Source of the DNA: an uncultured Clostridia bacterium
GTDB taxonomy: Bacteria > Bacillota > Clostridia > Oscillospirales > Acutalibacteraceae
NCBI GenBank assembly: GCA_946491705.1
Contig: CAMLYM010000003.1
Coordinates: forward strand, 1 to 46,874
DNA length: 46,874 bases
Direction of reading: 5' to 3'
In this document: positions 19,091 to 27,691 of the stretch, piece after piece
Position numbering within the stretch: the first letter of the stretch is position 1
Layout of the letters: the number at the start of each line of letters is the position of its first letter
The notes under the pieces: model-generated
What the model saw: only the letters and a program-made list of their open reading frames with translations
What the model was told of the DNA's origin: nothing
Database searches by the model: none
Translations under genes and position numbers: made by a program

Positions 19091-19118
19091 AGTATAACAA
19101 ACGAATCCCGTTTGTCAA
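19091..19118 (-). promoter_or_regulatory. Sortase-operon promoter with inverted repeat between the -35 and -10
   Basis: On the minus strand: TTGACA (19113-19118), 16 bp, TATACT (19091-19096), also extended (TGTTATACT). The spacer is filled by a 7-bp inverted repeat, ACAAACG (19097-19103) and CGTTTGT (19109-19115), a likely repressor operator. Confidence 0.75.
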
Positions 19119-19262
19119 CCAAATCCGTTGAAGGAAGCTCCTTTTTTCCATTATTTATATCCATTTCGCGCCCATCCGCGCTTCTATTTTTCCTGCTCTC
19201 CTTTTCTGCGCGAAAACAGGCAAATTTGTAACCGTTTTGATACAGATTTCCCCTTCACGCGA

Positions 19263-19271
19263 TGATACAAT
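19263..19271 (+). promoter_or_regulatory. Extended -10 promoter candidate for the lipoprotein-TCS operon
   Basis: TGATACAAT, an extended -10 element, 39 bp before the lipoprotein ATG. No convincing -35 box is at the right distance. Confidence 0.4.
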
Positions 19272-19309
19272 AGAAGCGGCAAAAAGTAAACCAAAGGAGC
19301 CAAAGACGA

Positions 19310-20716
19310 ATGAAATACCCAAGAAAATGGAAGCTACTTCTCTCGCTTTTGGCAGCCGTTTCGGTGATGCTGACCGGCTGCTCGGGAGGCGGCTTGTTCG
19401 CCGGCTTCGATATGAACAATTTGATGAAACCGCCCAAGCTGACCGGCAGCCAGTCCGGCATTCAGCAGGCGCTGGAGCAATCTTTAAAAAACAAAAGCTA
19501 TACCCTCAAATACCCGAAAAGCGGAAAGGAACGATCCGCCTTCATTCCGGTAGATTTCGGGAAAAAAGGCGCGGCGGTGCTGGCCCTGTATAAACAGGAC
19601 GGAGCAAAAATCCACATCAATGTCATCGTAGAGCAAGACGGGGCCTACCGCTCCATCGACGACATCGAGGGGGCAGACAGTGAGGTTTACGCGGTGCAGA
19701 CCGCTGATCTGGACGGAGACGGAAGCGTGGAGGTCATCATCAGCTGGCTGACCACCAGTTCTTCGGACAAATGGCTTACCGTCTATAGTTTTGACGGCGA
19801 GGAGGCCGAACACGCCCTTTCTTTGAAGATGGAGGCCGGCTTTACCGGTATGCAGATTGTGGACCTGGACGGAGATTCCCAGGACGAGCTGCTGCTGATG
19901 CAGGTGGACTCCACCAACAAAACCGCTATGGCCACCTTATACCGGCTGACTCCGGATGGGATCGACAACGAGCACATGTATAAAGCGATGATGGACGGAA
20001 ACGTTTCCCCCCGCACCACCGGCGCGTCCCCTTATCTGGACATCAAAACCGCCCAGCTGCGCAGCGGCATCAACGCGGTTTTTGTGGACGGCGCGAAGGG
20101 AAGCGAGTATACCATTACCGAGGTGCTCTATTGGAACGGGTCAGGATTGAGCAACCTGTTTTACGATTATACCGCGGAAAGCGTGGTGGAAACCATGCGT
20201 CCCAGTTCGATGCTGTCTATGGACATCAATAAGGACGGCTGGATTGAAATTCCGCAGGTGTCGGAGCTGCCGGGCTATTTCGACAAGAAAGCCTCGGAAA
20301 AGCTGTGGCTGACCACCTGGTACCGGTATGACGGGCGAGTGGACGAAGAAACCGAGAAGGATGCGCAAAAGGTGCTCTCGTGCAACATCAACAGCACCGA
20401 CGGGTATTATTTCAGTTTCCCGGAAGAATGGGTATCCAAGCAGTCGGTAACCATTGAGCGTAACTCCACCGACCGCACCTCCAGTTTTTACGCGTATGAA
20501 TGGGACGGAGAAAGCTTCCGCCGCACCGACCTGCTGATGACTCTGCGGGCCTTTACCAGCGCGGTGTGGGAAAACAGCGGTTCGAATGCGGGCTACGAAT
20601 ATCTGGGTGAGCACGGCAGTGTTGTGTATGCGGTAAAAATATCGCGCAGCGGGGCCGATTTCGGCATTGATCTTGACTTTGTCAAGGAGAATTTCGTCAT
20701 TATGGCGGATCTCTGA
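19310..20716 (+). CDS. Lipoprotein with FG-GAP/VCBS-like repeats, linked to a two-component system
   Basis: 468 residues. The start is a lipoprotein signal with lipobox LTGC (Cys about 24), so the protein is anchored outside the membrane. Calcium-loop-like DxDxDG motifs recur: DLDGDGSVEV, DLDGDSQDEL and DINKDGWIEI, spaced as in FG-GAP/VCBS beta-propeller blades. No catalytic motif is visible. The ribosome site AAAGGAG precedes the ATG. The response regulator starts 36 bp after its stop with no terminator, so lipoprotein, regulator and kinase form one operon. A sensory accessory role is inferred. Confidence 0.75.
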   Translation: MKYPRKWKLLLSLLAAVSVMLTGCSGGGLFAGFDMNNLMKPPKLTGSQSGIQQALEQSLKNKSYTLKYPKSGKERSAFIPVDFGKKGAAVLALYKQDGAKIHINVIVEQDGAYRSIDDIEGADSEVYAVQTADLDGDGSVEVIISWLTTSSSDKWLTVYSFDGEEAEHALSLKMEAGFTGMQIVDLDGDSQDELLLMQVDSTNKTAMATLYRLTPDGIDNEHMYKAMMDGNVSPRTTGASPYLDIKTAQLRSGINAVFVDGAKGSEYTITEVLYWNGSGLSNLFYDYTAESVVETMRPSSMLSMDINKDGWIEIPQVSELPGYFDKKASEKLWLTTWYRYDGRVDEETEKDAQKVLSCNINSTDGYYFSFPEEWVSKQSVTIERNSTDRTSSFYAYEWDGESFRRTDLLMTLRAFTSAVWENSGSNAGYEYLGEHGSVVYAVKISRSGADFGIDLDFVKENFVIMADL

Positions 20717-20752
20717 GGAAGGCAGACTACCACTTGGAAATGAGGGAACGGG

Positions 20753-21454
20753 ATGAAAAGCATTTTGGTAGCGGAGGACGAAGGCGCGATCCGCGAATTT
20801 GTCGTCATCAATTTGAAGCGGGCGGGGTACACCGTCTATGAAGCGGAAAACGGAAAGAAAGCGTTGGAACTGTTCGACAGCCTCCAGGGAGACGTGGACA
20901 TTGCCCTTTTGGATATCATGATGCCGGAGATGGACGGGCTGGCCGCCTGCCGGGAGCTGCGGCAAAAAAGCCCCAACCTGGGAATCATCATGCTCACCGC
21001 CCGGTCCCAGGAAATGGACCGGGTCAGCGGTTTGATGATCGGGGCGGACGACTATGTGACAAAGCCCTTCTCCCCCTCCGAGCTGGTGGCACGGGTGGAC
21101 GCCCTCTACCGCCGGGTGGAGATGAACGGCAACAAGCCCAAAAAGGCCGCATCGGAAGAAATTGTCTCGGGTGACTTTGTCCTTAACGTACGCAACCGAA
21201 CCCTTTCCCATAAGGGAAAAATGATCGAGCTGACCCATGTGGAATACCAGTTCATGGAGTGTTTCATGACCAATCCCGGCAAGGCTCTGGGCCGCACCGA
21301 TATACTCAACAAGGTCTGGGGCGAAGGGTACTTTGGGGAAGAAAAAATCGTGGACGTCAATGTGCGGCGGCTGCGGATGAAGATCGAGGAGGAGCCATCG
21401 GCCCCCAAGCACATCATTACCGTCTGGGGCTTGGGGTATAAATGGCAGGCATAA
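20753..21454 (+). CDS. OmpR/PhoB-family response regulator
   Basis: 233 residues. Receiver domain 1-120 with acidic Glu8/Asp9, phospho-acceptor Asp54 in LLDIMMPEMDG, Thr82 and Lys104 (VTKPFSP). The C-terminal winged helix (about 135-232) ends in VDVNVRRLRMKIE and VWGLGYKWQ, the OmpR signature. The start is ATG at 20753. Its end overlaps the kinase start by 13 bp, so the two are translationally coupled. Confidence 0.93.
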   Translation: MKSILVAEDEGAIREFVVINLKRAGYTVYEAENGKKALELFDSLQGDVDIALLDIMMPEMDGLAACRELRQKSPNLGIIMLTARSQEMDRVSGLMIGADDYVTKPFSPSELVARVDALYRRVEMNGNKPKKAASEEIVSGDFVLNVRNRTLSHKGKMIELTHVEYQFMECFMTNPGKALGRTDILNKVWGEGYFGEEKIVDVNVRRLRMKIEEEPSAPKHIITVWGLGYKWQA

Positions 21455-22953
21455 CCATGCGAAAAAAACTATCGTTGCCGGGTGTGGAGCACATGTCCTC
21501 CAAGGGCATTACCCAGCGGTGGCTCTTCAACAGCCTGGGGCTGATTTTGGCCATTCTGATCGTCATTGAGCTGGCCATGGCCTTTATTGTGCAGGACTAT
21601 TACTACAGCGGCATCCGCTGGCAGCTGGGGAACATCATGACCACCACCCAGGAGAGCTTTTCCCGTTACGCCAACCAAAGCCAATCGGAATTTGCGTCCC
21701 GCTCCATCAACGCGGTGGAAAATTTCAGCCTCAAAGAACAGGTGGAATTGCAGGTTTTTGATCAAAACGGCGACTTTATTCTTTCTTCCACCGGCTTTAC
21801 TCCGGAGCTCGACCAGCGGCCGGACTATGACATGGCGCTGAAGGTGCTCAATGAGAAATCGGGGCAGCCCATCGGGGTCTCCTCCTACCACCTTTCCAGC
21901 GGCGAAAACGTTATGGCGTATACCTATATTCTCACCAACGCCGAGATAATGACGGGCGCCGTGCGGCTGGTGGTGTCCCTTTCGGGAGCGGACCGGCAGA
22001 TTTTCATCATTGTGTCGGTGCTGCTGGTGATCGGCATTGCGGTGATTTTGTTTGTCATCATGTCCGGCTCCTATTTTATCAATTCCATTGTCATCCCCGT
22101 CAAGGAGATCGGCGTGACGGCCCGCAAAATCGCCTTAGGCGATTTTAACGCCCGGCTGGAAAAGAAGTACAACGACGAAATCGGCGACCTGTGCGACACC
22201 ATCAATTATATGGCAGGCGAGCTGGGCACCACCGAAAAAATGAAAAACGATTTCATTTCCTCCGTTTCTCATGAGCTGCGCACCCCTCTGACCGCCATCA
22301 AAGGCTGGGGGGAGACGCTGATGGATCTCGACCCGGTCAAGGACCGGGAAATGATGGAGAAGGGCATGGAGGTCATTATCGGGGAATCGGAACGACTGTC
22401 CGGAATCGTGGAGGAGCTTCTGGATTTCTCCCGGCTGCAAAGCGGAAGGCTGACCATGAAGATGGAAAAAATCGACATCCTCGCAGAATTGGGCGAGGCG
22501 GTGTTCATGTTCCGGGAACGCTCCAAACGGGAAAACATCGAACTGATCTATTACGAGCCTGAGTTGCTCCCGCCTGTTTTGGGAGACCGCAACCGGCTCA
22601 AGCAGGTGTTTGTGAATATTCTGGACAATGCTTTTAAGTATTCCGACGCGGGAGGCCGGGTCCGGGTGGAGGCAGAGGAAGGCGACGGAGAAATCCGTGT
22701 GGTCATCAGCGATACCGGATGCGGCATTTCCGCAGAAGACTTATCTAAGGTAAAGGAGAAATTCTATAAGGCAAATCACACCCGCCGCGGCTCTGGAATC
22801 GGGCTGGCGGTGGCGGATGAAATTATCCGCATGCACGGCGGCAATCTAGAGCTCCGATCGGTGGAAAACTCCGGCACCGATGTCATCATTACCTTGCCTG
22901 TCGCCGGCACGTCGGAGGGCGGCGAAGAAGATCCCCCTCAGCAATTGCAATAG
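21442..22953 (+). CDS. Sensor histidine kinase (HAMP, HisKA, HATPase)
   Basis: 503 residues. Transmembrane segment 1 at about 33-52, an outside sensor region of about 130 residues, transmembrane segment 2 at about 187-212, HAMP, then HisKA with the phospho-acceptor His in SVSHELRTPLTA, and the ATPase with N box (NILDNAFKYSD), DTGCGIS and GSGIGLAVADE. The kinase partner of the overlapping response regulator. Three possible starts: 21442, 21457 and 21493 (MSSKGITQRW); the last has GGAG close by. 21442 is given as the longest; the true start may be later. A strong terminator follows. Confidence 0.9.
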   Translation: MAGITMRKKLSLPGVEHMSSKGITQRWLFNSLGLILAILIVIELAMAFIVQDYYYSGIRWQLGNIMTTTQESFSRYANQSQSEFASRSINAVENFSLKEQVELQVFDQNGDFILSSTGFTPELDQRPDYDMALKVLNEKSGQPIGVSSYHLSSGENVMAYTYILTNAEIMTGAVRLVVSLSGADRQIFIIVSVLLVIGIAVILFVIMSGSYFINSIVIPVKEIGVTARKIALGDFNARLEKKYNDEIGDLCDTINYMAGELGTTEKMKNDFISSVSHELRTPLTAIKGWGETLMDLDPVKDREMMEKGMEVIIGESERLSGIVEELLDFSRLQSGRLTMKMEKIDILAELGEAVFMFRERSKRENIELIYYEPELLPPVLGDRNRLKQVFVNILDNAFKYSDAGGRVRVEAEEGDGEIRVVISDTGCGISAEDLSKVKEKFYKANHTRRGSGIGLAVADEIIRMHGGNLELRSVENSGTDVIITLPVAGTSEGGEEDPPQQLQ

Positions 22954-22958
22954 AAAAT

Positions 22959-23007
22959 GCCTGGACAGCCGTCTTCCTACAGGGCGGTTGTCCAGGCTTC
23001 TTTTTTT
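22959..23007 (+). terminator. Terminator of the lipoprotein-TCS operon
   Basis: GCCTGGACAGCCGTC (22959-22973) pairs with GGCGGTTGTCCAGGC (ending 22997), with two G-T pairs, followed by TTCTTTTTTT. It starts 5 bp after the kinase stop. Confidence 0.92.
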
Positions 23008-23230
23008 GGTGATAAATATTCATATTTTCGCCTTATAACATCAAAGGCGGTTGACTCGCCGCTCCTTTACAACGGTTTCTTTTGTGCGGCAGGTGCCAGG
23101 GGCGACTGCAAGGCGGTTCTAACGAGGCTTGGAGGAAAGTTTCGCTCATTTGAAAGTAGGATAGAATTTAAGGAAATCCGCGCCGCTTCTTTTTAAGGCC
23201 GGCGTGCAAATAAAAAGGAGGGAATTTTTC

Positions 23231-24052
23231 ATGAAATCCGATTGCAAACAGGTGCGACAGCTGCTGCCTCACTATGTACAGGGCCTTTGCAGTGAGGAAG
23301 AGCGCAGAGCAGTGGAAGAACACGTACGCGGGTGCGAGGAATGCCGGGAGCTTCTCGATGCGATGGAGGCAAACGAAGTGGAGCTTACCGATGATCCGCC
23401 TGCCGCTAGGAAGAAAGCATCGCCCAAGAAGCGGCGGCGCAGGCGGATTTTCGCATTGGTCACGGCGGTGGCACTGGTTTTCACAACCGCAGCCGTCACC
23501 CTTGTCTATAACCCTAACCTATATTACCAGTACCTTTATTGGGGCGACCGGATGCACATAACTCTCACCGTTGACGGGTTGTCCCCTTCTTTCCCTACCG
23601 ACGAATGCCTAAAGCTGAGTTATCTCTATGTGGGGGAGGATACCACGACCTACAGTGCCGTAAAAAACTATGACTGGATTTATCCCATTCCGGGCACCTT
23701 TGACGCTTCGACACTGGATTGGGTTCCTCTGGAATTGGAAAGTCATCTAGAGAGCGATTCCCTTACCACCGGGTTTCCGGGCGGGCAGCCTGGGTACTAT
23801 ATTCTAAAAATTGAGGTAACTCCTTCGCTCTATAATTCGCTGCATCCTGGCCTGTCTACACAGGAGCCCGAATTGGGGCGGGTTTACGTCTTTGATTTTT
23901 ACAATGCAAATGGGTGGGATACCTGGAAAATGGACCTTGACCTGAAGACCTCTTTTTCCACAGATGGATACCGCACTATGCTGGCCAGAAGGATGCGCTG
24001 TCTCACGCAGCCGGTATCCGCAAATGAGCAATGGCACTATTATCACGGCTGA
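23231..24052 (+). CDS. Transmembrane zinc anti-sigma-factor-like protein (orphan paralogue 1)
   Basis: 273 residues. Cytoplasmic zf-HC2/ZAS-type domain: Cys5, then HVRGCEEC with His31, Cys35 and Cys38 (HxxxCxxC). A basic stretch KKRRRRR precedes one transmembrane segment (about 73-93) and an outside domain of about 175 residues. The outside domain shares the pattern YYQYLxWGDRxHIxLTV with the paralogue at 25032. The start is ATG at 23231 with AAGGAGG upstream. No sigma gene is directly attached; the only ECF sigma is 490 bp downstream of its stop, past a decayed copy and a terminator. It could be a second sensor for that sigma or act on one elsewhere. Confidence 0.82.
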   Translation: MKSDCKQVRQLLPHYVQGLCSEEERRAVEEHVRGCEECRELLDAMEANEVELTDDPPAARKKASPKKRRRRRIFALVTAVALVFTTAAVTLVYNPNLYYQYLYWGDRMHITLTVDGLSPSFPTDECLKLSYLYVGEDTTTYSAVKNYDWIYPIPGTFDASTLDWVPLELESHLESDSLTTGFPGGQPGYYILKIEVTPSLYNSLHPGLSTQEPELGRVYVFDFYNANGWDTWKMDLDLKTSFSTDGYRTMLARRMRCLTQPVSANEQWHYYHG

Positions 24053-24131
24053 CAAAGCCGCCATATGCTTCTTCGTCAAATGAAAGCGCAGATAAGGTCA
24101 TTATAAAAATATAGATTAGGGAAGTGAAGCT

Positions 24132-24389
24132 ATGCAAGCAAGTTGCCGGGAACTGCGACAGCTGCTGCCCCACTATGTACAGGGCCTTTGCAGCGAGGAG
24201 GAACGCAGAGCAGTGGAAGAACACGTACGCGGATGCGAGGAATGATGGGAGCTTCTCGACGCCATGGAGGCAAACGAAATGGAGCTTACCGATGATCCGC
24301 CTGCCGCAAGGGAGAAAGCATCGCCCAAGAAGCGGCGACTTAACTGGTTTTTCGCGTCGAGCGGATACCCAAACCGTGTTTTAAAATGA
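24132..24389 (+). pseudogene. Decayed, truncated copy of the zinc anti-sigma gene
   Basis: Codons 6-75 or so are nearly identical at DNA level to the gene at 23231 (same LLPHYVQGLCSEEE and VEEHVRGCEE residues), a recent tandem duplication. Codon 38, which encodes the last Cys of HxxxCxxC in the intact copy (TGC), is TGA at 24243-24245 here. The frame is otherwise kept to a second stop at 24387. Everything from the transmembrane segment on is missing. A short 37-residue product may still be made, but it could not bind zinc or sit in the membrane. Confidence 0.85.
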
Positions 24390-24412
24390 CACCGTGGGGA
24401 TAAAGGAAGATT

Positions 24413-24456
24413 GCCCGGACTGTGGTCAATCAAACGACCTAGTCCGGGCATTTTTT
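24413..24456 (+). terminator. Terminator after the anti-sigma pseudogene
   Basis: GCCCGGACT (24413-24421) pairs with AGTCCGGGC (24441-24449); inside it GTGGTC can pair with GACC. Followed by ATTTTTTG. It separates the duplicated anti-sigma copies from the sigma gene. Confidence 0.88.
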
Positions 24457-24540
24457 GCTATCATATCTGCTTACAAATCCATAACACTTGTGACATTTCG
24501 CATCTTTTGGGTACTTATGATCGAAAAAGGGGGGAATGGG

Positions 24541-25035
24541 ATGGGGCGGATGGACGACATGGCAGAGCAATACTATTCACAGGTTTATCACTATCTGGTT
24601 TCCTTGACCAAAAACGCCGCGCTGGCCGAAGACCTGACCCAGGAAACCTTTTGTCAGGCAGTGGTGTCCATCGACCGGTTTCGCGGCGAATGCACGATGT
24701 ATGTTTGGCTGTGCCAAATTGCAAAGCATCAGTTTTACAAATACCTGCGCAAAAAGAAACGGCATGCGGAAGTAGCCTTTCCGGAGGAAGAGCTTCTTTC
24801 CTCTTCGGTTGTGGACGAAGAGTTTCTGGCAGCACAGGGAGCCATGGAAATTTACCGGGCCATTCACCGGCTTGCGCAGCCTTATAATGAAGTGGCAAAC
24901 CTGCGCCTTTTCGGCAACCTGAAATTCGCGCAGATCGGGGAACTTTTCGGCAAAAGCGAAAACTGGGCTCGGACCACCTTTTACCGGGCGAAACTGAAAA
25001 TTCAAGCGAATCTAAAGGAGGGAACAAACGAATGA
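24541..25035 (+). CDS. ECF-type sigma-70 family factor
   Basis: 164 residues. Region 2: EQYYSQVYHYLVSLTKNAALAEDLTQETF and WLCQIAKHQFYKYLRKKKR, the classic ECF pattern. Region 4: YNEVANLRLFGNLKFAQIGELFGKSENWARTTFYRAKLK, a helix-turn-helix with the usual 'I...F..SE.......YRAK' spacing. The start is ATG at 24541 with AAGGGGGG 6 bp upstream; an in-frame ATG at 24517 is less well placed. Its stop overlaps the anti-sigma start as ATGA, the standard coupled sigma/anti-sigma pair. No clear own-type promoter could be identified. Confidence 0.92.
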   Translation: MGRMDDMAEQYYSQVYHYLVSLTKNAALAEDLTQETFCQAVVSIDRFRGECTMYVWLCQIAKHQFYKYLRKKKRHAEVAFPEEELLSSSVVDEEFLAAQGAMEIYRAIHRLAQPYNEVANLRLFGNLKFAQIGELFGKSENWARTTFYRAKLKIQANLKEGTNE

Positions 25036-25871
25036 GTTATCCATGCAACATCATTCAGGATTTGCTGCCAAGCTATGTGGACGGTCTTTGCAGTGCGCAA
25101 AGCCAGCAAGCCGTGGAAGAGCATGTGCGCGGGTGTGAGCCTTGCCGGCAGATGCTCGACGCCATGCAGGCAAAGGAGTATGAGCTGCCAGACCCGGCCC
25201 AAAACCTCAAAAAGAAACGGCCCTTTCAAAAGCTACGCAACCGGGTGCTGTCTTTGATTATGGCGGTGGTGCTGGTCTGCGGGAGCGTGTCGGTCTTCTT
25301 CCTTTATAACCAGAACTTCTATTATCAGTATCTTCACTGGGGTGACCGGGTTCATATCAATTTGACGGTAAACGATATTGATGCGTCGGTTCCCATTGAG
25401 GAATGCGTTGCATTCAGCTATGCGTATATCGGCGACGATCTGGATGCGCCAATCAAGATCAGAGAGATACTCAGACGGTATACAAGCAACCTTTCAGACG
25501 CTCTTCCGATGGATTATACCTCTACGTATGGATATGAATGGGTCCCTCTTACGCTTGACCGTACGGGAGATCATTCTTTTAGTACCAGCTTTCCAGGTGG
25601 GGAAAAGGGCTATTATATGATTCGTGTGGATGTAAAGCCGCCCTTGTATGACTATATCTTTCCCAATCTTCCGAACCCCGATCCAAATTGGAAAGGTGTT
25701 ATCTTTACATATGATATTTTTAATCTGGACGGCTGGGAGACTTGGGATTATGATCTTATCATGCAAATGGAGTACTACGAGACGAATTGCTCGGTCCAGA
25801 TCAGCGATCAATTTACAACCTGTTCCAGTTCCGGCACTTACACATCGAAATGGAAGCATAATATCAGATAA
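25032..25871 (+). CDS. Transmembrane zinc anti-sigma factor, partner of the ECF sigma
   Basis: 279 residues. Zinc domain with Cys5 and HVRGCEPC (HxxxCxxC), basic stretch, one transmembrane segment (about 71-93, VLSLIMAVVLVCGSVSVFFLY) and an outside domain of about 185 residues starting NFYYQYLHWGDRVHINLTV. Starts at the ATGA overlap with the sigma gene, so production is coupled. It presumably holds the sigma factor at the membrane until an outside signal is sensed. Homologous over its full length to the orphan at 23231, but more diverged than that gene is from its decayed copy. Confidence 0.88.
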   Translation: MSYPCNIIQDLLPSYVDGLCSAQSQQAVEEHVRGCEPCRQMLDAMQAKEYELPDPAQNLKKKRPFQKLRNRVLSLIMAVVLVCGSVSVFFLYNQNFYYQYLHWGDRVHINLTVNDIDASVPIEECVAFSYAYIGDDLDAPIKIREILRRYTSNLSDALPMDYTSTYGYEWVPLTLDRTGDHSFSTSFPGGEKGYYMIRVDVKPPLYDYIFPNLPNPDPNWKGVIFTYDIFNLDGWETWDYDLIMQMEYYETNCSVQISDQFTTCSSSGTYTSKWKHNIR

Positions 25872-25908
25872 GAAAGAAGGAGGCCATCGGGCCTCCTTCT
25901 TTCTTATC
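25867..25908. terminator. Bidirectional terminator overlapping two stop codons
   Basis: GATAAGAAAGAAGGAGGCC (25867-25885) is a perfect 19-bp match to GGCCTCCTTCTTTCTTATC (25890-25908), loop ATCG. The TAA of the anti-sigma gene and the TAA of the convergent Mini-III RNase gene both lie inside the stem, and both arms end in A/T-rich runs. Confidence 0.92.
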
Positions 25909-26311
25909 TATCCGCCTCTTCTTTCACGGCTTCTCTAAAAAGCGCCCGAAGCCGTTCGCCGTCCCCTTTCAGGTAGAGCCAGCCGAACAGGCATTCCAGC
26001 GCCGTTGCCTGGTGGTACTCCTCCACCGACGCGTTCTGCGGCACCCGCCTGGCCGGGTGGGCATTGCGTCCCCGGCGGAAAACCGCCTGCTCCTCTTCGG
26101 TGAGCAGGGGAAGAATCCGGGCGGCAGCAGCAGCCTGGGCGGGCGCCTTCGCCAGAGCCACCGCCGCCGTGTGCAGCTTTTTGGGCGGATAGTTTCCCGC
26201 CCCAATCAGCCGCTCCCGGATCATCAGCTCATAAACCCCGTCGCCCACATAGGCCAGGGACAGGGGGCTGATGGTCTTTAGATCTCCTGCAAAGGGGAAG
26301 AACTGCTGCAT
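25904..26311 (-). CDS. mrnC: Mini-ribonuclease III
   Basis: 135 residues: an RNase III catalytic domain without the dsRNA-binding domain, which in B. subtilis matures 23S rRNA. The catalytic segment LSLAYVGDGVYELMIRE (Asp24, Glu28) and the second acidic segment ATALECLFGWLYLKGD are both present. The start is ATG at 26311 with GGAAGGGGAAG upstream, 18 bp after the obg stop, so it is cotranscribed with obg. In B. subtilis mrnC sits next to cysS instead. Confidence 0.93.
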   Translation of the reverse strand: MQQFFPFAGDLKTISPLSLAYVGDGVYELMIRERLIGAGNYPPKKLHTAAVALAKAPAQAAAAARILPLLTEEEQAVFRRGRNAHPARRVPQNASVEEYHQATALECLFGWLYLKGDGERLRALFREAVKEEADR

Positions 26312-26329
26312 TCCCTTTCTTCCCCTTCC

Positions 26330-27607
<1,278 letters not shown>

Positions 27608-27691
27608 CTATTCTGTGAGACGTCCCTTTTTGCAGGCCGCATGTCCGGCGGCCTTAGCTTACTATGCTTAGTATAAACCGGCCCCGCCCTT

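Noticed and set aside
20141..21412. Long minus-strand open frame (423 codons) opposite the lipoprotein and response regulator
   Set aside because: It is antisense to two clearly real genes, has low-complexity composition and no ribosome site; a by-product of GC-rich codon use.
23130..23175. ECF-type promoter before the first anti-sigma gene
   Set aside because: TTCG...TGAAAG...GATA occurs both here and before the decayed copy, but the two are recent duplicates, and no similar element precedes the sigma gene, so the match proves nothing.
22957..23196. Short open frame between the kinase and the anti-sigma gene
   Set aside because: It begins inside the terminator hairpin of the kinase operon and has no ribosome site or recognisable protein features.
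24243..24290. Selenocysteine insertion at the TGA of the anti-sigma copy
   Set aside because: No convincing hairpin of bacterial SECIS type follows the TGA, and the copy lacks its membrane and outside parts. Decay is simpler.
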